Assembly (NCBI GenBank): GCA_021732495.1
Contig: JAKFUY010000072.1
Span: 1-32,008 of the forward strand
Length of the DNA: 32,008 bases
Source of the DNA: Legionellales bacterium
GTDB taxonomy: Bacteria > Pseudomonadota > Gammaproteobacteria > Legionellales > Legionellaceae
Direction: 5' to 3'
Shown one piece after another: positions 1 through 7,551 of the stretch. Numbering within the stretch: position 1 is the first letter of the stretch; each line of letters opens with the position of its first letter. The position numbers and the translations under genes are program-made. A model generated the notes under the pieces. That model did no database searches and was not told the DNA's origin. It worked only from the letters and a program-made list of their open reading frames with translations.

Positions 1-1
1 G

Positions 2-466
2 TTTCCATGTTGTTTTGATCCGGTGACGGTAGGGCATTTAAGTGTTATAGAACGCGCAAGCCGCTTGTTTTCCGAAGTTCATATTGCCATCGTTGAAAAC
101 CAATCGACGGCTAAACAATTGATGTGGTCTATCGAGGATCGTAAAAAGTTTATGCAAGAAGCGGTTTCTCATATTCCTAAAGTAACGGTGCATGTCTTTT
201 CTGGTCTTTTGGTTCATTTTTTAAAACAATTGCAAGTTCCTGTAATTATTCGCGGTGTGCGCTCTGCTGTGGATTGGAATTATGAGTCAGAGCTTTTTCA
301 AGTGCATCAAATCTTATGGCCTGAAATTGAAATGCTTGGCTTGCCTTCTTTAGCGCAATATGATGTGGTGTCGTCGAGTTTTGTGCGAGAAATCTGGAAA
401 TTGGGTGGTGATATTAGTGCCATGGTGCCACCCAAAGTGTTAAAGTTAATACAAGCATCAAGATGA
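2..466 (+). CDS. coaD: Phosphopantetheine adenylyltransferase, 5' end cut by window edge
   Basis: Transfers AMP from ATP to 4'-phosphopantetheine, the penultimate step of coenzyme A synthesis in the cytoplasm. The frame is open from base 2. The GTG at 23 lies inside the family's nucleotide-binding motif, so the true start is upstream and only a few residues are missing (family about 160 aa; 154 seen). Visible features are FDPVTVGH (the T/HxGH motif of nucleotidyltransferases), a Lys aligning with the family's ATP/pantetheine-binding Lys42, IRGVR with both conserved Arg residues, WPEIE, and SSSFVRE near the C-terminus. Oddity: the usual Pro-Gly-Thr before FDP reads Pro-Cys-Cys. The 3' end overlaps the convergent acyltransferase gene by 9 nt, and a perfect hairpin follows 15 nt after the stop. 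Confidence 0.93.
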   Translation, partial: FPCCFDPVTVGHLSVIERASRLFSEVHIAIVENQSTAKQLMWSIEDRKKFMQEAVSHIPKVTVHVFSGLLVHFLKQLQVPVIIRGVRSAVDWNYESELFQVHQILWPEIEMLGLPSLAQYDVVSSSFVREIWKLGGDISAMVPPKVLKLIQASR

Positions 467-1201
467 TGTGATGGGCGTATCTAGCATGCTTTGCATGCTA
501 TGTTGAACCAAGGCTAATAATTCTGCTTTTTGTTCCAAAGTATATTCACTTGCATCAATCGGTTGGCCGACAATAATATCGACTTGCTGCTTTAGTGAAA
601 ATTTACATGTTCTGGCTGGTAAAATGAGATTTGCCCCTCGAACAACTAAAGGAATGATTATCGCTTGTGCCTGAATTGCTGTGATAAAGCCACCTTTTTT
701 AAATGTGGCAAGTCTGCCATCAGGAGAGCGTGTGCCTTCAGGCGCTATCCATATGACAATATCATCAGACAACAACTCTCTGGTGTGATTTAAATCTTGA
801 ACGGCCTGATGTCGATTGTGGCGATCAATGGTTGGAAAGCCTGCAGCCACTAGTGCTTTACCAAAAAAAGGCACTTTTTTTAGTTCTTTTTTGGCAAGCA
901 TTCTGATGGTTTGATCTGGAAAAGCCAAAAAGCTAAACGGGATATCATAAAGACTAGCATGATTACACATAATAATGGTGGGTTGCCCATGACGGGGTTT
1001 GACATTATGGGGATTAAACACTTTCCAGTTGGCTTGCGTAAAACCGATGGTCTCTTTGGCCCACATCAATAGTCTTTGATTGATCCATTCACGTGTCATG
1101 TTCCCTCTCCAGCTCCGGATAATGGCATCAATAGACATTTTAAGTGCTGAATAAGCCGATTTAATCATAATAGATAGGCTTTGAAATACATTGGTCTTCA
1201 T
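458..1201 (-). CDS. plsC: 1-acyl-sn-glycerol-3-phosphate acyltransferase (PlsC family)
   Basis: Predicted to acylate lysophosphatidic acid to phosphatidic acid at the inner membrane, in phospholipid synthesis. The PlsC-domain motifs are clear: NHASLYD (NHx4D catalytic motif), a GFPTIDR-like block, and PEGTRS. The frame stays open to 1303, but the start chosen is the ATG at 1201. It has a TTTAGGAAT Shine-Dalgarno at proper spacing and gives 247 residues, the normal family size, and a strong promoter (1242-1270) lies just upstream of it. The longer version would be encoded across that promoter. An N-terminal hydrophobic stretch may anchor it. The gene diverges from a fatty-acid desaturase, so both probably adjust membrane lipids. 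Other LPLAT substrates are possible; whether this is the cell's only PlsC cannot be told from the window. Confidence 0.85.
   Translation of the reverse strand: MKTNVFQSLSIMIKSAYSALKMSIDAIIRSWRGNMTREWINQRLLMWAKETIGFTQANWKVFNPHNVKPRHGQPTIIMCNHASLYDIPFSFLAFPDQTIRMLAKKELKKVPFFGKALVAAGFPTIDRHNRHQAVQDLNHTRELLSDDIVIWIAPEGTRSPDGRLATFKKGGFITAIQAQAIIIPLVVRGANLILPARTCKFSLKQQVDIIVGQPIDASEYTLEQKAELLALVQHSMQSMLDTPITSS
482..500. terminator. Perfect 8-bp hairpin after coaD, inside the plsC coding end
   Basis: TAGCATGC, a 3-nt TTT loop, then GCATGCTA. It begins 15 nt after the coaD stop and lies within the last codons of the opposing acyltransferase gene. There is no downstream T-run, so it is either a Rho-type 3' stabilising stem or a weak terminator for coaD. 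Confidence 0.35.
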
Positions 1202-1241
1202 AAAAATTCCTAAAAAAGAACTGAGTAGTAAAAATACGTCA

Positions 1242-1270
1242 ATTATATTAATTAAACAAACCAATTTCAA
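1242..1270 (-). promoter_or_regulatory. Sigma-70 promoter for plsC
   Basis: Reading the minus strand: -35 TTGAAA (1265-1270), 17-nt spacer, -10 TATAAT (1242-1247, perfect consensus). It lies about 40 nt upstream of the plsC ATG at 1201. Confidence 0.65.
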
Positions 1271-1275
1271 TTTTT

Positions 1276-1304
1276 TTGCAAAAACTGGAGAAATGTGATA
1301 CAAT
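1276..1304 (+). promoter_or_regulatory. Extended -10 promoter for the desaturase
   Basis: -35 TTGCAA (1276-1281), 17-nt spacer, -10 TACAAT (1299-1304) preceded by TGA, an extended -10. It lies 36 nt before the ATG at 1341. Its -35 box is only 5 bp from the -35 of the opposing plsC promoter. Confidence 0.65.
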
Positions 1305-1340
1305 TCATTTCTATTCTATATAGCCGTTTTGGGGTTACAT

Positions 1341-2528
1341 ATGTTACATGGTATTTTAAATTACTCTTGGAAAGGTGATCTTATCGCTTTATTGGTGATG
1401 ACACAAATCACAATTGCAGGTGTTACTATCTATTTGCATCGTTATCAGACGCATCGTGCATTGACACTGAATCCAGTTATTAGTCATATATTTCGTTTAT
1501 GGTTATGGTTGTCAACCGGTATGGTTACCAAAGACTGGGTATCGATACATCGTAAACACCATGCCAATGCAGATGTTAAAGGCGATCCGCATAGTCCACG
1601 TGTATATGGTTTAAAGAAAGTATTTTTTGAAGGCGCTGAGCTTTATCGAGCAGCTCGTCGTGATAAAGAAATGATTGAACGTTATGGTCATGGTACCCCG
1701 GATGATTGGGTAGAGCGTCATGTTTACTCTAAGTATTCTTCGAAGGGCGTGATTGTCATGTTGATTTTGGATTTACTATTATTTGGAGTGCCTGGCTTGT
1801 CGATGTGGGCTGTACAAATGATGTGGATTCCGCTTTGGGCCGCCGGTGTGATTAATGGTATTGGACATGCTTGGGGATACCGTAATTTTGAATGTTTGGA
1901 TGCTGCCCGTAATATCATTCCATGGGGCTTTTGGATTGGTGGTGAGGAACTGCATAATAATCATCATACCTTTGCATCATCAGCTAAGTTTTCTTTGAAA
2001 TGGTGGGAATTTGATCTGGGTTGGTTTTATATCAAAACCATGTCTCTTTTTGGATTGGCTAAAGTTAAAAAGCTGCCCCCACAATTAATACGTTCTAAAA
2101 ATAAATCGCAGATTGATTTAGATACAGTCAAAGCGGTGGTGGGACATCGTTTTCAAGTTTTAAGTCATTACTATCAGCAAGTGGTCAAACCAATGTTGAA
2201 AGAACTGAAATGTAACACTCAAGTTAATAAAGAAGATAGGCGTTTATTAGCACGAGCCAAGGCATTGTTTAAGCGTGAGGAAGTATTACTTTCGACTCAG
2301 GCAAAAGAGGCTTTAAATGATTTATTGCGACGTTTTGACAGTTTGAAATTGGTTTATCAATATCGTCAAAACTTGCAAAATATTTGGTTAAAGACAGCCA
2401 CGACACAAAAAGAATTGATCGAAGCATTACAAGCCTGGTGTAAACAAGCTGAAGAATCAGGCATTGAAAGCTTAAAAGAATTTGCCAATACGGTAAAAAG
2501 CTATCAGTTGATTGCAGCAGCCATTTAA
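1341..2528 (+). CDS. Membrane fatty-acid (acyl-CoA type) desaturase
   Basis: A di-iron desaturase of the inner membrane that would insert a double bond (probably delta-9) into saturated acyl chains. The three histidine boxes are present in order: HRYQTH at residues 33-38, HRKHH at 70-74 and HNNHH at 205-209, with hydrophobic segments at about 12-32, 45-62, 136-155 and 158-176. The last 150 residues are soluble and helical, as in gammaproteobacterial acyl-CoA desaturases of about 390 aa (here 395). The ATG at 1341 is preferred over a TTG at 1329: it follows a GGGG-containing ribosome site and begins a normal MLHGI-type N-terminus. It is divergent from the plsC-type gene and shares a compact promoter region with it. 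The regiospecificity is inferred, not seen. Confidence 0.9.
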   Translation: MLHGILNYSWKGDLIALLVMTQITIAGVTIYLHRYQTHRALTLNPVISHIFRLWLWLSTGMVTKDWVSIHRKHHANADVKGDPHSPRVYGLKKVFFEGAELYRAARRDKEMIERYGHGTPDDWVERHVYSKYSSKGVIVMLILDLLLFGVPGLSMWAVQMMWIPLWAAGVINGIGHAWGYRNFECLDAARNIIPWGFWIGGEELHNNHHTFASSAKFSLKWWEFDLGWFYIKTMSLFGLAKVKKLPPQLIRSKNKSQIDLDTVKAVVGHRFQVLSHYYQQVVKPMLKELKCNTQVNKEDRRLLARAKALFKREEVLLSTQAKEALNDLLRRFDSLKLVYQYRQNLQNIWLKTATTQKELIEALQAWCKQAEESGIESLKEFANTVKSYQLIAAAI

Positions 2529-2535
2529 CAAGCAT

Positions 2536-2590
2536 CACACACCTAGTGTGCTCCAATAAATTAACAATCAGTTGGAGTATTAGGTGTGTG
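2536..2590. terminator. Long imperfect inverted repeat after the desaturase
   Basis: CACACACCTA (2536-2545) pairs exactly with TAGGTGTGTG (2581-2590), and CTCCAA (2551-2556) with TTGGAG (2572-2577). The pairs are separated by a small internal loop and a 15-nt apical loop. It lies 7 nt after the desaturase stop and is followed by only three T residues, so intrinsic termination would be weak. The left arm alone can also fold as CACAC-CTA-GTGTG, giving two alternative structures. Confidence 0.45.
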
Positions 2591-2711
2591 TTTCAGTATA
2601 ATTTCAACAAGTATTCATCCAGAAGATGAAGAGTTTCATGAACAGATCTCTCAGCTTAATAAACCTGAATACTCGACTACAATCCCCCATATTAATTACT
2701 ATCCCTCATAA
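2586..2711 (+). CDS. Possible 41-residue small ORF
   Basis: A GTG at 2586 opens a frame running to the TAA at 2709-2711. A GGAG (2574-2577) stands 8 nt upstream. The product is acidic and protein-like in composition, including HPEDEEFHEQISQLNK, and is not low-complexity. No family was recognised. Both the ribosome site and the start codon lie in the right arm of the inverted repeat 2536-2590. It could be a real small protein, a fragment of a decayed gene, or chance. Confidence 0.25.
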   Translation: MCFSIISTSIHPEDEEFHEQISQLNKPEYSTTIPHINYYPS

Positions 2712-2744
2712 TACCTATAAAATAGCAAAAGATGATGCTAAACC

Positions 2745-2773
2745 TTGATTTTTAAGATTAGATTAGTTATTAT
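2745..2773 (+). promoter_or_regulatory. Candidate promoter for the 2819-3937 gene
   Basis: TTGATT (2745-2750), 17-nt spacer, TATTAT (2768-2773). It lies about 45 nt upstream of the ATG at 2819. Confidence 0.4.
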
Positions 2774-2818
2774 ACACTAACCCTTTTTTGTTATCATAAA
2801 GGTCTTTTGTTAATCGTA

Positions 2819-3937
2819 ATGAATACTCAGCGTGAAGAAGTAAAAATTCAGGAACAATTATTTCCTAAAGTTGCATCTATTAAAAAAGGTGAAGCTTCAA
2901 AACCTTATGATTTTTCCTTTTCTAATTCAGCGGAACAGCAGATATTCTTCGATGTACTCAGAGACATTGAAAACGATTCTATAGAATCAATAGCCGAATC
3001 TTTGATGGATCCTGCTCCTGATAATAAACGTTTTTTGGACGAACTCATTGAATGGATGCATGCTACGCGCATAGAAGATGTGGTTGTACCCGAAACAGAT
3101 GATAAAGTATCTATGATATTATCTAATAAGCATGGGGCACGTATAACAGTATCCGCTAGACCTGCATCCAATGGTGAGTTTCGAGCTGAGGTATTAAGAA
3201 AGTTTATTAAGGATGCACAACAAAATCCCCAAAAATCGACTTTATCTGTATTTATCGCAGTCGAACAATATCTTAGAGAATTTGCCAACAATCCCTTATA
3301 TAAAGCTTTAATAAGGCCAATTGAGGTATATTTTTTTAAAAGAATAGAAGCTAATGTATTTGATAGTCAAACTGAAGTTTATGGGAATTTACGAGATCAC
3401 GTCAGAAAGTGTTTATTAAAAGCGGGGACGCTTTACTCGCAAGAGAAGATTCGAGATCCTAGATTGGTTCTCCAGCAAGTCAATCAACAAATACCGCTTC
3501 CAAAAATATTGGTCAATATCTTAAATGTCAATAAAGCATTAGAACAGAATTTGATAAACATGAAGCAACAACTTGAGAGCGAACAGCCTTTTAAGAAAGA
3601 GTCTGCAGAGTATCATGCATTGAATGCGTTTCATGGTCAATTGCAGGAGGCGCGAACGACTGTTTTAAGCAGCAATCTCTCGGAGCCTGATATTGCCCGA
3701 TTCAAAAAAACCATGTCCGATGCCATCGCACAAGCAGAACAATCTGATCTAAGGCATCATTTGGGGTGGTGGGCTGAGGTAATTCAGCCTATATTAATCT
3801 GTATCGCACTATTTCTAACCCTATTTACGGCGCTTATAATTCCTGCTGTAAGGGAGTCAACAAGCCATGCTTTCTGGAAACCAGCGATAGAGAGTTTCAA
3901 GGATGCAAAGAGCAAGATAGCAGAATATAGTATGTAA
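2819..3937 (+). CDS. Unrecognised 372-aa protein with C-terminal membrane segment
   Basis: I do not recognise a family. The product is mostly hydrophilic and predicted helical, with charged heptad-like stretches around residues 240-320. One hydrophobic segment sits at about 321-341 (VIQPILICIALF...), preceded by LRHHLGWW and followed by a charged 31-residue tail, giving a tail-anchored layout. There is no signal peptide. The start is uncertain: an AAAGG at 2798-2802 is 4 nt before a TTG at 2807 and 16 nt before the ATG at 2819. I give the ATG. The gene stands alone on the plus strand between the desaturase and smc, with its own candidate promoter. Its lone position and architecture resemble the many lineage-specific proteins, including secreted effectors, of Legionellales; that role is inference only. 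Confidence 0.7.
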   Translation: MNTQREEVKIQEQLFPKVASIKKGEASKPYDFSFSNSAEQQIFFDVLRDIENDSIESIAESLMDPAPDNKRFLDELIEWMHATRIEDVVVPETDDKVSMILSNKHGARITVSARPASNGEFRAEVLRKFIKDAQQNPQKSTLSVFIAVEQYLREFANNPLYKALIRPIEVYFFKRIEANVFDSQTEVYGNLRDHVRKCLLKAGTLYSQEKIRDPRLVLQQVNQQIPLPKILVNILNVNKALEQNLINMKQQLESEQPFKKESAEYHALNAFHGQLQEARTTVLSSNLSEPDIARFKKTMSDAIAQAEQSDLRHHLGWWAEVIQPILICIALFLTLFTALIIPAVRESTSHAFWKPAIESFKDAKSKIAEYSM

Positions 3938-4005
3938 CACCCAAGGCATATGACGCTTTTACCCGATTATCCATGTCAAAATTTGCCAACGTAAAATATT
4001 CCAGA

Positions 4006-4034
4006 TTGAATCTTATCTGAGGCTATTGTAGCAT
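4006..4034 (+). promoter_or_regulatory. Candidate promoter for smc
   Basis: TTGAAT (4006-4011), 17-nt spacer, TAGCAT (4029-4034), 29 nt upstream of the smc ATG. The -10 match is modest. The same bases read on the minus strand give an extended -10, TGCTACAAT, so the direction is not certain. Confidence 0.35.
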
Positions 4035-4063
4035 GTAATATTCTTTTAAATGGATATTCATCA

Positions 4064-7000
4064 ATGTTTTTAAAACAGATAAAAATTGTCGGTTTTAAAT
4101 CATTTGTTGAACCTACTGTCTTATATTTCAATAGTGATAGAGTTGCCGTAGTCGGCCCAAATGGTTGCGGAAAATCCAATGTGATTGATGCGATTCGTTG
4201 GGTGATGGGGGAAAGTTCACCTAAATTTCTTCGTGGCGATTTAATGTCAGATGTCATTTTTAATGGCTCCTTACAGCGAAAGCCTGTGAGTATGGCCAGT
4301 GTAGAAATTGTTCTTGATAATCAAAATGCATACTTACAAGGTGCCTACGTGGTTAAGGGCGATGTGGCTTTACGACGTGAAGTTAATCGTTCGGGGGATT
4401 CAACCTATTATATCAATGGCCATCGTGTGCGTCGTAAAGACTTGACTGACTTATGGCTAGGAACTGGTGCAGGTGCCAGGGGTTATGCGATTATTGGCCA
4501 AAATATGGTAAATCATTTGGTTGAAGCAAACCCTGATGTTTTACGTGGTTATCTTGAAGAGGCCGCAGGCGTAAGTAAGTACAAGGAGCGTCGCAAGGAA
4601 AGTGCTGAACGTCTAGCCATCGTTTCAGAAAATTTAGCGCGTATAGAAGATATTATCTTTGAATTGCATGGCCAACTGGGTCGATTAGAAAAAGAAGCAT
4701 CTGATGCTGCTTTGTATAATGAGTTGCGACAAAAATTGCGCCAACATCAGGAATCTTTGGAGTTAGCAAAAGCCAAAGTCCTGTATGAAAAAAACATGTT
4801 ACTGGATGAGTTGGTCACGGCAGAAGAAACATTAGAGCAAAAACTGCAACTGCAGTGTGATGAAATGTCTACTGCTGCTAATGCGATGGAGGATGAATAT
4901 CATTGCAGTCAAGAGCGCCTGCAGCAAGAGCAACACCAACTGCATCAACAGTTAATGACATGCCAACAACAGGAGCAGCTTTACCAACAGAGAGAACATT
5001 ATCAACAAGAACGATTACAACTTATACAAGAACATCAGGACTTAAAAGTCCAGCTCGAACGAGAGCAACAACAAATTGCAGATTTATTTAAAGAGTTAAA
5101 TATTTTAAAACAGCAGTCTTTGGAAATTCAACAAAGCACCACTGAGTGGCGCCAAAAAGAACAAAATATCAAAAATAAACTTCGAGATGCTCATCAAGAG
5201 CGCCATGGGATGCGTCAAAAAAGCCAACAATCTAAAACAGATCTACAGGTATTGCTGGCCCGCCAAGAACAAACGCAGCAAAATCTCATGCAAATTCAGA
5301 GTCAAATACAAAAATGGCAACAGCTTTCCAAAAATCAAGATGTACCTGTGCTGGAGCAAAAACTACACTACGAATTACAGGAATTAAATCCTAAACAAGC
5401 GTTATTGCTTGAGAAAAAAAATGAAGTGGTGCAATTGCAGGAAAAAATTCAAGCATTGGCAGTAGGCTACGCGCATGCCAAACAACAAAAAAATCAGATG
5501 CAAACACTTTGTGACGTCCATATGCGAGCGCTCATGTTAGCACAAGCTTCCTATCAAGGTTTGCTTACTACGCTTGAAGGTCAAGACTTAAAGCATGCAG
5601 ATCATTTAGAGCATTGGACCAGTATTACCCAGTGGATACAACAATGGAATATTCCTGGGGTTTGGAAAAGTATCGTTGATTGGTTGTGGCAGAATTTTTT
5701 ACCAGGATTTACCGGTAATACACACGGACACGATTTTTCTGTTTCTGGATTTTATGCACAATTACAGGATATGGATGCTAATGCAAGCACTGTCAAACTG
5801 GCGCGTTTATTAGATGTCATGCACGTCAAAAGTTATCCAGCAGGTTTTTTGCATTGGTCTCACATTTATGTTGCCGAGCATTCTGATATGGCCTATCAAT
5901 ACCAATCTCAATTACAATGGTTTGAATCAATTATCACGCCCTGTGGTGTTTGGTTGGGGGTGGATTGGGTCTATGTGTTGCCTAAAAATGATTTGAAAAC
6001 AGAGGGGCTGGCGACTCGATTGCAAGCCTACAAACAAGCTGAAGCCTTGTTGCAGCAAACACAAACGGAATTTTCAATCCTAGATGCGGTTTTTTTCGAA
6101 ATAGAGAAGGAATACTTCACATTTCAAGATGCACTTGAAGGCAAACAAAAAAGCCTAGATGCTTTAAATACGGAAATTAATCTTGCCACACAGCACTATC
6201 AAAGCTTAAAGCAGCAATTACAACTGCGCAAACAAGAGCAAGCGCGCAATAAACAAGAATGGATTGGCTGTGAACAACAATATGCTGTTCTCATTGAACA
6301 AAACAATGGCTGGCATCAAAAGATTGCGCGTATTCAGGATGATTTAAATACAATTGCAGCGCAAGAACAAGTGATAGCAGAGAGAATTTCTTCTCTTGGA
6401 GACGAGCTCTCCGCTGTGGAACAGCAGTTAACACGCAAGACGCAATCGTATGATGCATTGCAACTACAACTGACACGCATGCAAACGCAATATGATTTTT
6501 ATATCATGGGTCTGCCAAAATTACAGCAAAGATTACAACACATTGCAGATAGACAAGGGCATATTGAAAAATCATCACTATTTAAAGACAGCGAATTATC
6601 AATACAACCGGAATCATTTGAACAAATCAAAGATGCGATAGCAAAGCAACAATTACAATGGGATGAAAAGTCAGCTCAAGTAAAGCGTGTGTCACAAAGG
6701 CGCCAAGAAATGTTAAAAGAATTGGATCAGTTAAAAAAACAACATTTAGCAGTTTTAGAGAAAAAATGGCGCTTTACCACCGAAAAACAACAAATTAGTT
6801 TGGAGCTAGAGGAGCTTAAACGTCAATGGGTTGAAGATTTTTCACCTCACTTATGGCAAAATCTTGCTAAACAACACAATACGCATTATTTTAAAACCTT
6901 AATTCAAGGCATTGAGCAACAATTGACTGCGTTAGGGGATGTGAATTTGTTGGCAGTCGGTCTATTTGAGCAGGAAAAAAATCGCCATCAACATGTTCTA

Positions 7001-7549
7001 GAACAGCAAAATGATCTAAAACTGGCGATGGCCGAATTGCAGATTGCTATTGAAACCCTGGATGGGGAAATGCAAATCCGCTTACAAAATACTTTAAGTT
7101 CAATCAATACGCAGCTGCTGGAGATTTTTCCACAACTTTTTGGTGGTGGAGAGGCGAAGTTTGTTGCAAGTTGTGATAATCTTTTAGAGGCAGCCGTTGC
7201 TGTTGAAGTTCAACTGCCTGGTAAAAAGAAGCATCGAATTCAGTTATTGTCTGGAGGAGAGAAAGCTTTAACCGCAGTCGCTTTGTTATTTGCAATTTTT
7301 TCATTGAATCCAGCACCGTTTTGCTTGTTGGATGAAGTGGATGCGGCTTTAGATGATGCGAATGTCGTTAGATTGGCGCGTTTGATTAAAAACATGTCCA
7401 ATACAGTGCAGTTTGTGTTAATTACGCATAATCCGTTGACGATGGATGTTGCAGATGAATGGATTGGAGTAACAATGCAGGAACCTGGTATATCAAGAGT
7501 GGTGTCAGTGAATATGGCAATGGCACTGGCAATGGTTAATAAGGAGTAA
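4064..7549 (+). CDS. smc: Chromosome segregation ATPase SMC
   Basis: The core of the SMC-ScpAB condensin that compacts and segregates the nucleoid. The layout is canonical: N-terminal half of the ATPase head with Walker A GPNGCGKS (31-38), a very Gln-rich coiled coil, a central hinge at about 510-650, a second coiled coil, then the C-terminal half-head with LSGGEKA (1062-1068), Walker B FCLLDE (1086-1091) and the D-loop ALDD. The length of 1161 aa is normal. The hinge is poorly conserved and Trp-rich, without the Gly-rich patches I would expect. Carrying smc rather than mukB fits Legionellales, Pseudomonas and similar lineages but not enterobacteria. The stop is 2 nt before zipA, so the two are co-transcribed. 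Confidence 0.95.
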   Translation: MFLKQIKIVGFKSFVEPTVLYFNSDRVAVVGPNGCGKSNVIDAIRWVMGESSPKFLRGDLMSDVIFNGSLQRKPVSMASVEIVLDNQNAYLQGAYVVKGDVALRREVNRSGDSTYYINGHRVRRKDLTDLWLGTGAGARGYAIIGQNMVNHLVEANPDVLRGYLEEAAGVSKYKERRKESAERLAIVSENLARIEDIIFELHGQLGRLEKEASDAALYNELRQKLRQHQESLELAKAKVLYEKNMLLDELVTAEETLEQKLQLQCDEMSTAANAMEDEYHCSQERLQQEQHQLHQQLMTCQQQEQLYQQREHYQQERLQLIQEHQDLKVQLEREQQQIADLFKELNILKQQSLEIQQSTTEWRQKEQNIKNKLRDAHQERHGMRQKSQQSKTDLQVLLARQEQTQQNLMQIQSQIQKWQQLSKNQDVPVLEQKLHYELQELNPKQALLLEKKNEVVQLQEKIQALAVGYAHAKQQKNQMQTLCDVHMRALMLAQASYQGLLTTLEGQDLKHADHLEHWTSITQWIQQWNIPGVWKSIVDWLWQNFLPGFTGNTHGHDFSVSGFYAQLQDMDANASTVKLARLLDVMHVKSYPAGFLHWSHIYVAEHSDMAYQYQSQLQWFESIITPCGVWLGVDWVYVLPKNDLKTEGLATRLQAYKQAEALLQQTQTEFSILDAVFFEIEKEYFTFQDALEGKQKSLDALNTEINLATQHYQSLKQQLQLRKQEQARNKQEWIGCEQQYAVLIEQNNGWHQKIARIQDDLNTIAAQEQVIAERISSLGDELSAVEQQLTRKTQSYDALQLQLTRMQTQYDFYIMGLPKLQQRLQHIADRQGHIEKSSLFKDSELSIQPESFEQIKDAIAKQQLQWDEKSAQVKRVSQRRQEMLKELDQLKKQHLAVLEKKWRFTTEKQQISLELEELKRQWVEDFSPHLWQNLAKQHNTHYFKTLIQGIEQQLTALGDVNLLAVGLFEQEKNRHQHVLEQQNDLKLAMAELQIAIETLDGEMQIRLQNTLSSINTQLLEIFPQLFGGGEAKFVASCDNLLEAAVAVEVQLPGKKKHRIQLLSGGEKALTAVALLFAIFSLNPAPFCLLDEVDAALDDANVVRLARLIKNMSNTVQFVLITHNPLTMDVADEWIGVTMQEPGISRVVSVNMAMALAMVNKE

Positions 7550-7551
7550 AT

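Noticed and set aside
1202-1303. 34-residue N-terminal extension of the plsC gene
   Set aside because: It would be encoded across a consensus promoter and beyond a good ribosome site at the ATG 1201; PlsC proteins are normally about 240-250 aa.
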